Of a stretch of DNA of 63,401 nucleotides, positions 1-9,175 are shown piece after piece; position 1 is the stretch's first letter; each line of letters starts with the position of its first letter. The stretch lies in the NCBI GenBank assembly GCA_016938195.1, contig JAFGVC010000037.1, positions 1 through 63,401 of the forward strand. The letters are read 5' to 3'. Source of the stretch: Tissierellales bacterium (GTDB lineage Bacteria; Bacillota; Clostridia; Tissierellales; Dethiosulfatibacteraceae). A program made the position numbers and the translations under genes. The notes beneath the pieces are model-generated. The model had not been told where the DNA came from and did no database searches. It saw only the letters and a program-made list of their open reading frames with translations.

Positions 1-3000
1 TCGATGATATAGAAGTTTGATTGTTGTCTCAAGGAAATAATATTCAGTTCTTTACATATCGCTTTAATATGAGAAATTTTAATCAAATTTCTTACTTCCT
101 TAGGAATATCGCCAAATCTGTCGATAATTTCATCTGTAATATCAGTCACATCCTCCTCATTTTCAATAGATGATATCTTTTTATATATTTCTATTTTTTG
201 CTCTACATCGTCAATATATTCAGGAGAAATATATCCATCAACGTCTAATTCTATAACCGTTTCAATTTCTTGCTTTTGAGTTGTCTTTCCTGAACGTTGT
301 TTTAAGGTTCTCTCTATCATTTTGACGTATAAATCGTATCCAATTGCGGATAGGTGTCCTGATTGCTGAGATCCTAAAATATTCCCTGCACCTCTGATTT
401 CGAGATCTCTCATTGCAATTTTAAACCCAGACCCAAATTCGGTGAACTCCTTGACCGCCTTCAGTCTTTTTTCAGCTACTTCAGTCAGAACTTTGTTTTT
501 TTCATACATTAAATAGGCAAACGCCACCTTATTACTTCGTCCGACTCTGCCACGAAGCTGATATAACTGAGACAAACCAAATTTATCGGCATGATCTATA
601 ATCATCGTATTAACATTCGCAATATCCATTCCTGTTTCTATGATCGTCGTACATACAAGTACATCATACTCGCCGTGTACAAAATCTACCATGACATTTT
701 CAAGCTCTCTCTCTCCCATTTGCCCATGAGCTACTGTCACCCTGACATCGGGAAGCATTTCTTTAATTCTTGTTGCTTTGCTGTGAATATCATGCACTCT
801 GTTATGTACATAATAAACTTGACCTCCTCTTGACAACTCATTTACTATCGCGTCCTTTATGATACTTTCGTTATACGACATGACAAAAGTCTGGACGGAA
901 TATCTTTCTTTAGGCGGTTCTTCGATGATACTCATGTCTCTTATCCCTACCATAGACATGTTTAATGTTCTAGGAATGGGTGTCGCTGTCAAAGTAAGCA
1001 CATCTATATTTGTTTTGAGTCTTTTTATCATCTCCTTGTGTCTTACACCGAATCTCTGCTCTTCATCTATAACGAGCAACCCGATATCTTTAAAATGAAT
1101 CTCCTTTGACAAAAGCTTGTGTGTCCCAATCACAACGTCCAACAATCCTCTGTTTATGTCACTGATGATTTTACGTTGTTGACCCGGAGATCTAAATCGG
1201 CTAAGCATCTCAATTTTTATAGGATAATTAGAAAACCGCTGACTGATATTGGTGAAGTGTTGCTGTGCCAAAATGGTTGTAGGGACTAATATAGCCACTT
1301 GTTTACCATCCATGACCGCCTTGAATACTGCTCTCAGCGCCACCTCGGTTTTGCCAAAGCCAACGTCTCCACAGAGCAGTCTATCCATAGGAACTTCTTT
1401 CATCATGTCTCGTTTTATTTCTTCAGAGCTTCTAGCTTGATCTTCGGTTTCCTGATGCTCAAAGGCATTTTCAAATTCCTTTTGCCATTCTGTATCTTCA
1501 GAAAAAGCATATCCTTTTTCAGACAATCGCTGTGAATATAATTCAATGAGCTCATCAGCCATTTCATCAATCATTTTTTGTGCCTTAGCTTTTGCTTTTG
1601 TCCATTCGCTTCCGCTAAGTCGGTTGATTTTAGGCTTAACTGAATCTGAGCCTATGTATTTCTGTACTAATCCCATCTGATCAACGGGTACATACAATTT
1701 ATCGCCACCATTATAGTGAAGACTCAGATAATCCTTCTGAATGTTTCGAACAATTACTTTTTCAATTCCGGAATATACACCAATACCGTGATATTCGTGG
1801 ACAACATAATCTCCTGGCTTTAAATCGGTAAAGCTATCAATTTTAGAAGCTTTATATTTCTTTTTGGTTTTTTTTCTAATTGTCTGACTTCCAAATATTT
1901 CTTTAGAAGAAATGATTTTTATTTTCCAATCAGAAAATTCCAATCCTTTCTCGATTGTTCCTACAGAAACAGAAGCCTGACCCGAGAGCACCTCTTCTTT
2001 GCCCTCATACGACAAAGAGACTTGACAGTCTTTTTCATACAATTCTTGTTGTAGTTTTCTAGCACTTTCCTCTTGTGATGTCTCCAAAAAAATTTTGTAA
2101 CCTTTATATTTATATTTGTTGATTTCTTTAGCCAATTCATCTATTTTAGAATGATAAGGCGTATTCTCTCTAGATTTGATTGAGATTTCTTTTAATCTTC
2201 CAAAATTAGACTGTTTTTTATCTATTTGATTATAGACAATAAAGCTTAGTTTATTCTTAATATTTCTCACAACCGTTTCAAATTCATCAAATATCTTTTC
2301 ATGCTGTGACAGAACTTGACCAGATGCATATAATTCAGAGAACTTTTCAATAAATGCGCTTCTTTTGTTTTTTCTTGTCTCCGCAATCAAGTCAGGCTCA
2401 TAAATAATTACCGTGGAATTATCATTCAAATAATCACCTATATTATGAAGCTTTATCGGCAAATAAGGGGCATAGAATTGTACGTTGTCAATATAATCGC
2501 CACTATCAATAGCATTCGTCATGCTAGCTCTTAACTCATCTAGCTGATCTTCAATTTTGTGTTTATCCTGCAAATGACTTAACATGTCAAGACGCTTGTC
2601 TATCTCTTGACTTATTCTTAACTTTGTCTCTTTAGCCTCTTCGTCATTAATGATAATTTCACAGCATGGTATGACTCTGTAAGTCGTCATGTTTTCAATT
2701 GAGCGTTGACTCGTAACATCAAAGCTCCTCATTGAATCCACTTCATCATCGAAAAGCTCTATCCTACACGGCGTATCCATGGCCGGAGAAAAAACATCAA
2801 AAATGCCACCTCTAATGGAATATTGTCCTTTACCCTCAATATATGGCACCTTATGATATCCCAATTGTGTTAGCAATCTCGAAATATTTGTCAAATCTAT
2901 TGTAGAGTTGCTTTGAATTTCAAAACAATTTCCTATCAATCTCTCTTTATCCATCACGAAATCTGAATAGGCGTCTATCGAAGCAATGATAAGCATTGTC

Positions 3001-3335
3001 TCTCCGGTAATGATTCGATTAATAACTTCTAACCGGCTATTCATATTATCCCTGCTTAACGCATCCACACCGTATAAAGCCAATTGTTTTGCTTTTAAAT
3101 GAAAGGCTTTGTTGAAGTAGGCGCTAGCATTTCGGTGTAGCTTAATGGCTTTCATCTCATCAGGCACAAGAATAAGCACTTGCTTTTCTTCTACTGAGGA
3201 AAGCATTGAAGCTATCAGTGTCATTCCCTCTTCTTCCAAATGATGTAATAAGACGTTGTCGCGGTTCTTCAAGCTGTCGATCATCTGATTATATTCTTTA
3301 GTTTTTCTTATGCTCTTAAAATACGAACTCGTCAT
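1..3335 (-). CDS. mfd: Transcription-repair coupling factor Mfd (3' end cut by window edge)
   Basis: Mfd is an ATP-driven translocase that removes RNA polymerase stalled at DNA lesions and recruits UvrA. The frame reads from ATG at 3335 to the left edge without a stop, giving about 1111 codons; the family is usually 1150-1180, so only the last part of the C-terminal domain is missing. Visible parts are the UvrB-like N-terminal module with its GKGQYSIRGGIFDVF stretch, an RNA-polymerase-interaction region (DYVVHEYHGIGVY, near residue 500), Walker A GDVGFGKTE near 655, the DEEQRFG box near 750 and the helicase motif QLRGRVGRS. The start follows GGAGG with short spacing. It lies downstream of pth on the same strand. 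Confidence 0.96.
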   Translation of the reverse strand, partial: MTSSYFKSIRKTKEYNQMIDSLKNRDNVLLHHLEEEGMTLIASMLSSVEEKQVLILVPDEMKAIKLHRNASAYFNKAFHLKAKQLALYGVDALSRDNMNSRLEVINRIITGETMLIIASIDAYSDFVMDKERLIGNCFEIQSNSTIDLTNISRLLTQLGYHKVPYIEGKGQYSIRGGIFDVFSPAMDTPCRIELFDDEVDSMRSFDVTSQRSIENMTTYRVIPCCEIIINDEEAKETKLRISQEIDKRLDMLSHLQDKHKIEDQLDELRASMTNAIDSGDYIDNVQFYAPYLPIKLHNIGDYLNDNSTVIIYEPDLIAETRKNKRSAFIEKFSELYASGQVLSQHEKIFDEFETVVRNIKNKLSFIVYNQIDKKQSNFGRLKEISIKSRENTPYHSKIDELAKEINKYKYKGYKIFLETSQEESARKLQQELYEKDCQVSLSYEGKEEVLSGQASVSVGTIEKGLEFSDWKIKIISSKEIFGSQTIRKKTKKKYKASKIDSFTDLKPGDYVVHEYHGIGVYSGIEKVIVRNIQKDYLSLHYNGGDKLYVPVDQMGLVQKYIGSDSVKPKINRLSGSEWTKAKAKAQKMIDEMADELIELYSQRLSEKGYAFSEDTEWQKEFENAFEHQETEDQARSSEEIKRDMMKEVPMDRLLCGDVGFGKTEVALRAVFKAVMDGKQVAILVPTTILAQQHFTNISQRFSNYPIKIEMLSRFRSPGQQRKIISDINRGLLDVVIGTHKLLSKEIHFKDIGLLVIDEEQRFGVRHKEMIKRLKTNIDVLTLTATPIPRTLNMSMVGIRDMSIIEEPPKERYSVQTFVMSYNESIIKDAIVNELSRGGQVYYVHNRVHDIHSKATRIKEMLPDVRVTVAHGQMGERELENVMVDFVHGEYDVLVCTTIIETGMDIANVNTMIIDHADKFGLSQLYQLRGRVGRSNKVAFAYLMYEKNKVLTEVAEKRLKAVKEFTEFGSGFKIAMRDLEIRGAGNILGSQQSGHLSAIGYDLYVKMIERTLKQRSGKTTQKQEIETVIELDVDGYISPEYIDDVEQKIEIYKKISSIENEEDVTDITDEIIDRFGDIPKEVRNLIKISHIKAICKELNIISLRQQSNFYII

Positions 3336-3422
3336 AGCGCCTCCAAGTTTAGGTTTAAACATGCATACAAGCCCGGATATGATCTACCCGAGCACTGCTT
3401 CCCTTCATTTACATCATTTGAA

Positions 3423-3983
3423 TCATTTAATATTGAATTTGTTCATTGCTGAATCAATTCCCTTCAAAATAATCTCATCAATGGCATCAGCCGCAATTTT
3501 GATTGTATCTCTCAATACTATTTTTTCATCTTCTGAAAATGCTTGAAGAACGTAGTCAGCCAAGTCCATTTGAGGATTTTTACCGATTCCAATCCTGACT
3601 CTAGCAAATTCTTCCGACTGAAGCTGATAAATCACTGATTTCATACCATTATGAGTACCACTGCTGCCGCTTGGGCGAATTCTTAATTTTCCGGTATCTA
3701 AATCCACATCATCGTAAATGATAATCAAATTGTTTAATGATATTTTATAATAATTAAATAAATCCAATACCGCTTGTCCGCTTCTGTTCATAAATGTGAG
3801 CGGTTTAGCAATCAATACCTTATGCCCATCAAGAAAATATTCACCATATAAAGCGTTAAACTTTGATTTATCGCATTTGATTTTCTTTTGTTCGCAAAGA
3901 TAATCTATCACGTTAAATCCAATATTATGCCTAGTATTTGAATACTGTCTACCTGGATTCCCCAAACCTACTACTAAATACAC
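3423..3983 (-). CDS. pth: Peptidyl-tRNA hydrolase
   Basis: Pth releases tRNA from peptidyl-tRNAs dropped by ribosomes. At 186 residues it is normal for the family. The N-terminus has the GLGNPG loop, and the catalytic His is in NTRHNIGF at about residue 20; the FMNRSG and DDVDLDTGKLRIRPSGSSGTHNG segments match the substrate-binding core. The start codon is GTG, preceded by AAGGTGA. It begins 9 bases after the prs stop, so the two are probably co-transcribed, an order common in Firmicutes (glmU-prs-pth-mfd). Confidence 0.96.
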   Translation of the reverse strand: MYLVVGLGNPGRQYSNTRHNIGFNVIDYLCEQKKIKCDKSKFNALYGEYFLDGHKVLIAKPLTFMNRSGQAVLDLFNYYKISLNNLIIIYDDVDLDTGKLRIRPSGSSGTHNGMKSVIYQLQSEEFARVRIGIGKNPQMDLADYVLQAFSEDEKIVLRDTIKIAADAIDEIILKGIDSAMNKFNIK

Positions 3984-3992
3984 CTTATCACC

Positions 3993-4940
3993 TTATTCAA
4001 ACAATCTACTGACAGATCTGTTTTCAGTAATTCTTTTTATAGCTTCCGCAATTAACGGTGCCACACTTACAACAGATATTTTGTCAATTTTCATTTCATC
4101 CGTTAATGGAATCGTGTCTGTAATAACCAATTTTTCTATCACGGAATTTTTTATTCTTTCTATAGCCGGACCGGATAAAACACCATGAGTTGAACAAGCA
4201 AAAACTTTTTCGGCTCCAAAATCTTTTAATACCTTTGCAGCTTTCGTCAAAGAACCTGCTGTGTCCACGATATCATCTACTAAAATTACATCTTTGCCCT
4301 TGATATCTCCTACAACATTCATGACCTCTGAAACGTTAGCCTTTTGTCGTCTTTTTTCGATAATTGCTAAAGGTAAATCCAACATTGTTGCGAAATTTCT
4401 CGCTCTCAGAACCCCTCCTACATCCGGAGAAACAACAATGCTATTGGCTCCTACATATGGCGCAATATACTTAGCTAAAATAGGGCCTCCCAACAATTGG
4501 TCAACCGGCATATCAAAATATCCCTGAATCTGTCCTGCATGCAAATCTATTGTAATCACTCTATCGGCTCCGGCAGCTGTAATCATATCCGCCACAAGCT
4601 TTGAAGTAATGGGATCTCTCGCTCTGGTTTTTCTGTCTTGCCTTGCGTAGCCATAATATGGAATCACCGCATTGATTCTTCCAGCAGATGCACGTTTAAG
4701 CGCGTCAATAAATATCAATAGCTCCATTAAATTATCATTGACAGGTCTACAAGTAGGCTGAATCACAAAAACATCGGCACCTCTTACGGACTCCTTGATA
4801 TACATAGAGACCTCTCCATCACTAAAATTTGAAACTTCAGCATCTCCAAGCGGCAGTCCCAGCTCTTCGCATACTTTGTTGGCAAGGTCAATATTTGCAT
4901 TGCCGGAAAAGATTTTGATTTCAGAATACATGGTAAGCAT
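3993..4940 (-). CDS. prs: Ribose-phosphate pyrophosphokinase
   Basis: Prs makes PRPP from ribose 5-phosphate and ATP for nucleotide, His and Trp synthesis. I place the start at ATG 4940 (MLTMYSEIKIF), 315 residues, because GGAGGG lies just upstream and the length fits the family. The open frame reaches 5003, but that extension runs inside glmU. Key segments are NFSDGEVSMYIKESVRG, the flexible-loop region RQDRKTRARDPITSK, DLHAGQIQGYFDMPVD, and the PRPP loop VDDIVDTAGS. It follows glmU by 10 bases. PRPP is also the likely ligand of the nearby PurR. Confidence 0.97.
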   Translation of the reverse strand: MLTMYSEIKIFSGNANIDLANKVCEELGLPLGDAEVSNFSDGEVSMYIKESVRGADVFVIQPTCRPVNDNLMELLIFIDALKRASAGRINAVIPYYGYARQDRKTRARDPITSKLVADMITAAGADRVITIDLHAGQIQGYFDMPVDQLLGGPILAKYIAPYVGANSIVVSPDVGGVLRARNFATMLDLPLAIIEKRRQKANVSEVMNVVGDIKGKDVILVDDIVDTAGSLTKAAKVLKDFGAEKVFACSTHGVLSGPAIERIKNSVIEKLVITDTIPLTDEMKIDKISVVSVAPLIAEAIKRITENRSVSRLFE

Positions 4941-4950
4941 TAATACCCTC

Positions 4951-6321
4951 CTATTTACACTCTTTTTTCCAATTATTTTTATTGACTTGACGAGCTCTTG
5001 CAATAGCTAGCGCATTTTTTTCTACATTTTCTGTGATTGTAGAGCCACTAGCAACATAAGCACCTTCCTCAATAATGATGGGGGCTATTAAATTTGAATT
5101 GCTCCCAATAAAAGCATTATTGCCGATTTTTGTTATGTTTTTAGTTTGACCGTTATAGTTAGCAAAAATAACGCCACATCCAATATTAACATTCTCACCT
5201 ACGTCGCCATCTCCCAAATAAGCAAGATGGGAAGCCTTTGAATAATTGCCGATTTTAGTATTTTTAACCTCAACAAAATCGCCTATTTTCACATATTCTC
5301 CAAGTTCTGAAGCAGGTCTCAAATATGCATAAGGACCGACTGAAGTATGATTTCCAATAATAGAATCTAAGACATTTGAGTACTCAACTTTTACATTATT
5401 TCCAATAGAAGAATTTGAAATTCTTGTATCGGGTCCAATGACACTATCTTCGCCTATCAACGTAGAGCCTTCAAGGTATGAATTCGGAAATATAGTGACA
5501 TCCTTATGAATGATAACCTCATCATCAATATAAGTATGGTCCGGATCTAGAATAGTAACACCATTAAGCATATGCTTTTCATTAATCTGATTCCTCTTGA
5601 TTTTTTGCAATTGACTAAGCTGCAATCGATTGTTTACACCGCTTATTTCACTGCTATCTTCTGTTTTGAATCCCCCCGCTTTGCGGTTGATTTGTTTCAA
5701 AATAGCAACGGCGTCTGTAAGGTAATATTCCTTTTGCGCATTATCCGTTTTTAGATGTTCTAAAGCATATATTAATGCTTTTCCTTCAAAACAATAAATG
5801 CCGGAATTAATTTCTTTTATGGTCTTTTGAGCGTCAGTAGCATCTTTTTCTTCAACAATACCTTCAACCGACGAGTCACTATTTCTTATAATTCTTCCAT
5901 ATCCATAGGGATGTTCTAATTCTGCCGTTAATATTGAAACAGCATTTTTTTCAAGCTTATGGAATGCAATCAGAGACCTCAATGTTTTTTCTTTTATCAA
6001 AGGAACGTCTCCGCTTAAAATCACAACCGTATCATCGTCTTCAATATGTTTTTTGGACTGCATCACTGCAAATCCCGTCCCATAAGGAGCACCCTCGTAT
6101 ATAGGCTGCTTTTCAAACAAAAGGTGTTCTTCATCAAAGACTTGCTTTACCCTCTCCTCATTATGTCCCAGAATTAGGATGGTTTTCTCAATGCCTGCAT
6201 TTTTAGCTGTTTCAATCACATATTTTATCATTTCTTTTCCGCACAATTTATGCAATATTTTGGGCGTTTTAGACTTCATTCTTGTGCCTTCTCCAGCCGC
6301 AAGTATGACCGCAACATCCAT
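4951..6321 (-). CDS. glmU: Bifunctional UDP-N-acetylglucosamine pyrophosphorylase / GlcN-1-P acetyltransferase
   Basis: GlmU carries out the last two steps to UDP-GlcNAc, acetylating glucosamine 1-phosphate and then uridylylating it, for peptidoglycan precursors. The 456 residues match the usual length. Residues 1-230 are the nucleotidyltransferase domain, with LAAGEGTRMKSKTPK at the start and GDVPLI for the metal site. The rest is a left-handed beta-helix of hexapeptide repeats ending in the acetyltransferase site (HLAYLGDGDVG, GVIFANYNG). The start has a perfect AGGAGGT. A near-consensus promoter sits directly upstream, so it heads the glmU-prs-pth-mfd transcript. Confidence 0.97.
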   Translation of the reverse strand: MDVAVILAAGEGTRMKSKTPKILHKLCGKEMIKYVIETAKNAGIEKTILILGHNEERVKQVFDEEHLLFEKQPIYEGAPYGTGFAVMQSKKHIEDDDTVVILSGDVPLIKEKTLRSLIAFHKLEKNAVSILTAELEHPYGYGRIIRNSDSSVEGIVEEKDATDAQKTIKEINSGIYCFEGKALIYALEHLKTDNAQKEYYLTDAVAILKQINRKAGGFKTEDSSEISGVNNRLQLSQLQKIKRNQINEKHMLNGVTILDPDHTYIDDEVIIHKDVTIFPNSYLEGSTLIGEDSVIGPDTRISNSSIGNNVKVEYSNVLDSIIGNHTSVGPYAYLRPASELGEYVKIGDFVEVKNTKIGNYSKASHLAYLGDGDVGENVNIGCGVIFANYNGQTKNITKIGNNAFIGSNSNLIAPIIIEEGAYVASGSTITENVEKNALAIARARQVNKNNWKKECK

Positions 6322-6355
6322 ATCTTACCTCCTGTACTGCTTAATACCATCACAT

Positions 6356-6384
6356 ATTATATTATTAATGAAAAAAAATAACAA
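6356..6384 (-). promoter_or_regulatory. Sigma-A type promoter for glmU
   Basis: On the minus strand -35 TTGTTA (6384-6379) and -10 TATAAT (6361-6356) are separated by exactly 17 bases. It lies about 35 bases before the glmU start and just downstream of the spoVG terminator. Confidence 0.75.
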
Positions 6385-6416
6385 TAGGAGAAATAATATT
6401 TTTGTAATTTCGCAAT

Positions 6417-6438
6417 AAAAAAGGGTCTCCTAGACCCT
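6417..6438 (-). terminator. Rho-independent terminator after spoVG
   Basis: A 7-bp stem AGGGTCT/AGACCCT (6438-6432 and 6428-6422) with a 3-base loop is followed on the minus strand by a run of six T. It ends the spoVG transcript. Confidence 0.85.
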
Positions 6439-6457
6439 CCACGTTACAATATCATTA

Positions 6458-6742
6458 TTATTCCTCATTTTCTTCTTCATCTTCTTCAGATTGCTTCTCT
6501 TCGTAAGCTTTAAATACTGATTCTTGAATCAATGTTCTGGTTTTCGAATTAATCGGATGTGCTATATCCTTAAATTCACCATCAGGCATTTTTCTGCTTG
6601 GCATAGCAATAAAGGGTCCATTTTGTCCTTCTATAATCTTGATGTCGTGAACTACAAAACAATCATCAAAGGTAACAGATACAATAGCCTTCATTTTGCC
6701 TTCGGAGTTAATCTTTCTAACTCTTACATCTGTGATTTGCAT
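6458..6742 (-). CDS. spoVG: SpoVG family RNA-binding regulator
   Basis: SpoVG is a small conserved nucleic-acid-binding protein. In Bacillus it is needed for normal septation and cortex formation, and it also exists outside spore formers. The protein begins [10 protein letters not shown], the family's usual start, and runs 94 residues with an acidic tail ([12 protein letters not shown]). I take ATG 6742, preceded by AAGGTGG; the frame opens further to 6763, but that part lacks family similarity. The core [19 protein letters not shown] is the diagnostic family stretch. It has its own promoter and terminator, and lies between purR and glmU as in many Firmicutes. Confidence 0.96.
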   Translation of the reverse strand: MQITDVRVRKINSEGKMKAIVSVTFDDCFVVHDIKIIEGQNGPFIAMPSRKMPDGEFKDIAHPINSKTRTLIQESVFKAYEEKQSEEDEEENEE

Positions 6743-6787
6743 GGTTTCACCACCTTCCCCCACTAAATTATGTCCAAATACAATATT

Positions 6788-6816
6788 ATTCTACTACATA
6801 TTTAAATAAAATGCAA
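6788..6816 (-). promoter_or_regulatory. Sigma-A type promoter for spoVG
   Basis: Minus strand -35 TTGCAT (6816-6811), 17-base spacer, -10 TAGAAT (6793-6788), about 45 bases before the start codon. In Bacillus this gene is served by sigma-H; the boxes here look like the vegetative type. Confidence 0.6.
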
Positions 6817-6837
6817 AAAATCTTTATTTATTTATTA

Positions 6838-7656
6838 TCACTTTATTTTTAAGTTTGGATAGATTAATATCTGCTTATTTTCCTCATCCACTTCTTCAAG
6901 AATCAATAAAGAGTTATAATCCTTAACTAGCTTATTTTCAGGTTCCTTGGTAGCTATAACAACATACGTACCCACAACTTCCGCGTTAAACTCAGCCATG
7001 AGATCCTTCACTCCCTTAGCCGTTCCTCCACCTTTCATAAAATCGTCCACTATCAAAACCTTTGAAGCTTCTTTTATTGCTCTTCTTGATAATGTCATCG
7101 ACTCAATTTTTTTTGTTGAGCCTGAAACATAATTAATGCTTAAAGTTGATCCTTCTGTAACCTTAGTATTTCTTCTTATAACCGCCAGCGGAACATCAAG
7201 CTCCTTGGCTGTCATCAGTGCGGTAGGGATTCCTTTGGTCTCAACTGTAACCACAATATCTACCTCTTTATTGGAATATTGTGACGCGATGATTTTCGAG
7301 ATTCGTGAAGAATAATAGGGCGAATTAAAGATATCAGTCATATAAATATACCCACCGGGGATAATTCGAGATGGATTTGAAAAAGCATTGCACAACTCAT
7401 TTAACAAACCTGATGTTTCTTTATCATTTAAACTTGGAATATAAATAACTCCACCGGATGCACCGGATATTGTTTCGATTTTTCCAAATTCAAGCTCGGT
7501 CACCAAGCCCTTTAGAATGACAATATCTTCGCTAATAGTTGATTTTGCTGCATTAAACAATTCCGAAAAATAATTATACGAAAATATATGATTAGGTCTT
7601 TCGGTAAAAATTTTCATAAGTGCGCCGACTCTTTGATTTCTTCTATATTTTTTCAT
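6838..7656 (-). CDS. purR: Purine operon repressor PurR
   Basis: PurR of Firmicutes represses purine synthesis and transport genes and is released by PRPP. It is unrelated to the LacI-type PurR of enterics. The 272 residues comprise an N-terminal winged-helix region (MKKYRRNQRVGALMKIF to about residue 70) and a phosphoribosyltransferase-fold domain whose PRPP-binding loop reads VLIVDDFMKGGGTAKG. The start has AAAGGTGG. Upstream lie a strong promoter and a pair of inverted ACGAAT half-sites, suggesting self-repression. Confidence 0.95.
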   Translation of the reverse strand: MKKYRRNQRVGALMKIFTERPNHIFSYNYFSELFNAAKSTISEDIVILKGLVTELEFGKIETISGASGGVIYIPSLNDKETSGLLNELCNAFSNPSRIIPGGYIYMTDIFNSPYYSSRISKIIASQYSNKEVDIVVTVETKGIPTALMTAKELDVPLAVIRRNTKVTEGSTLSINYVSGSTKKIESMTLSRRAIKEASKVLIVDDFMKGGGTAKGVKDLMAEFNAEVVGTYVVIATKEPENKLVKDYNSLLILEEVDEENKQILIYPNLKIK

Positions 7657-7673
7657 GAAAATCCACCTTTTTT

Positions 7674-7709
7674 ACGAATATTTATATTTATTATACACAT
7701 TTCATTCGT
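7674..7709. promoter_or_regulatory. Candidate PurBox pair over the purR promoter
   Basis: ACGAAT (7674-7679) and its inverse ATTCGT (7704-7709) have their central CG steps 32 bases apart, about three helix turns. In Bacillus PurR binds paired boxes with central CG separated by a similar distance. The sites flank the purR -10 box at 7690-7695. Inference only; the flanks match the known consensus loosely. Confidence 0.4.
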
Positions 7710-7718
7710 TAATCTCAA
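7690..7718 (-). promoter_or_regulatory. Sigma-A type promoter for purR
   Basis: Minus strand -35 TTGAGA (7718-7713), 17-base spacer, -10 TATAAT (7695-7690). It overlaps the putative PurR half-sites. Confidence 0.7.
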
Positions 7719-7730
7719 TAGATGTTTTTC

Positions 7731-7759
7731 TTTATTATCAACATTTTTATTGTTATAAT
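7731..7759 (+). promoter_or_regulatory. Possible promoter for murC
   Basis: A TATAAT at 7754-7759 lies about 34 bases before the murC start. The -35 position, 17 bases upstream, reads TTTATT and is weak. Confidence 0.4.
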
Positions 7760-7792
7760 GTATCATAAAATATTTTTTTGAAAGGTAATATG

Positions 7793-9151
7793 ATGTTGAA
7801 ATATAATTTTATACATTTTGTTGGCATTGGTGGCATTAGCATGAGCGGCTTAGCAGAAATTATGCTTAGTCGCGGATGTCGAATATCCGGATCAGACCTC
7901 CATCACTCCTCGTTGGTGGAGCATCTCGTAAAATTAGGTGCTGAAGTTCAAATAGGACACAGCGAACAAATCATTTCAAATCAAGATTTAATGGTTTTTT
8001 CTTCTGCTATTCATTCAGATAATCCGGAATATAAAAAAGCATTAGCAATTGGAATGAAAATTTTAGAGCGTGCTGATTTCTTAGGTGAACTTATGCAAGA
8101 ATATGAGCACGCTATTGCGGTTGCAGGAACCCATGGCAAAACAACCACGACTGGTTTTATGTCTTCTATCCTGCTCAAGGCTGATAAAGACCCTACAATC
8201 CTTTTAGGTGGCGAATTTGACCTAATTAATGGAAATTTAAGAATCGGAGGACATGAATTCTTATTGACAGAAGCTTGTGAATATAAAAGAAGCTTCGTCA
8301 AATTTAATCCTCAGTATGGTGTTGTACTGAACATTGAGGAGGACCACCTTGATTATTACAAAAACTTGGAGGATATTAAATCTGCTTTCCTTGAATTTGC
8401 CGAAAAAATAAGTGAATACGGCTATTTAATTTATAATCGAGACTGTAAACATTCTAAAGATTTATTTTTAGATTTAAAATGCAAAGCGATGACCTTTGGA
8501 CTTTCAAAAGAAGCTGATGTCTATGCCGGATCGGTCGTATTTTCTCCTTTTCCTCACTATGAATTGTTTGTCAATGGAAAACCAAAAGGAAAAATTACTC
8601 TTAAGGTACCGGGTTTACATAATGTATATAATTCTTTGGCAGCTGTCGCTTGTGCCTTGTGTATGAATCTTCCTTTGGACTCAATCATCGCAGGCATTGA
8701 AGGCTTTACAGGTACCAAGAGGCGTTTCGAATACAAAGGAACCTGTAAAGGTGCCATCGTAGTTGACGATTATGCCCACCATCCTACAGAGATTAAAGCC
8801 ACTCTTTCCGCTATTAATAACATGAATTACAATAACTGTCTTTGTGTTTTTCAGCCGCATACCTACACGAGAACACTGTCTTTGCTCGATGAATTTGCCT
8901 TATCATTCGAAGACGCAAATCTTGTTCTTATAGTAGACATTTATCCGGCGCGTGAAATTGATGATGGAAGCGTCCATGCCAAGGACTTGGTTGAAAAGCT
9001 CATTCAAAATAATGTCAACGCAATTTATTGTCATTCTTTTGAAGAGGCAGAATCATATTTTTTAGAACATGCGCAAAAAGATGATTTGATTCTGACAATG
9101 GGAGCGGGAGATGTTTATTTAATTGGAGAACACATTATAAAATCGCAATAA
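7793..9151 (+). CDS. murC: UDP-N-acetylmuramate--L-alanine ligase
   Basis: MurC adds the first amino acid of the peptidoglycan stem peptide, using ATP in the cytoplasm. The protein starts MLKYNFIHFVGIGGISMSGLAE, containing the UDP-binding glycine loop, and has the P-loop GTHGKTTTTG near residue 105, the central LTEACEYKRSF and EEDHLDYY segments, and DDYAHHPTEI for the third domain. The frame opens at a TTG (7778), but AAAGG at 7781-7785 points to ATG 7793 (452 residues); ATG 7790 is possible. It is transcribed away from purR and ends in a terminator shared with pyc. Confidence 0.95.
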   Translation: MLKYNFIHFVGIGGISMSGLAEIMLSRGCRISGSDLHHSSLVEHLVKLGAEVQIGHSEQIISNQDLMVFSSAIHSDNPEYKKALAIGMKILERADFLGELMQEYEHAIAVAGTHGKTTTTGFMSSILLKADKDPTILLGGEFDLINGNLRIGGHEFLLTEACEYKRSFVKFNPQYGVVLNIEEDHLDYYKNLEDIKSAFLEFAEKISEYGYLIYNRDCKHSKDLFLDLKCKAMTFGLSKEADVYAGSVVFSPFPHYELFVNGKPKGKITLKVPGLHNVYNSLAAVACALCMNLPLDSIIAGIEGFTGTKRRFEYKGTCKGAIVVDDYAHHPTEIKATLSAINNMNYNNCLCVFQPHTYTRTLSLLDEFALSFEDANLVLIVDIYPAREIDDGSVHAKDLVEKLIQNNVNAIYCHSFEEAESYFLEHAQKDDLILTMGAGDVYLIGEHIIKSQ

Positions 9152-9175
9152 AAAAGGGACCGAGCGTCCCTTTTA
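9152..9175. terminator. Bidirectional terminator between murC and pyc
   Basis: AAAAGGGAC (9152-9160) and GTCCCTTTT (9166-9174) form a 9-bp stem with a 5-base loop; the T and A runs serve both strands. It fills the space between the two convergent stop codons. Confidence 0.88.

Noticed and set aside
591-1535. Several plus-strand frames of 60-80 codons
   Set aside because: They lie opposite mfd, which reads through without a stop and carries all helicase motifs.
4941-5003. N-terminal extension of prs by 21 codons
   Set aside because: It runs inside glmU; the ATG at 4940 has a good ribosome site and gives the family's normal length.
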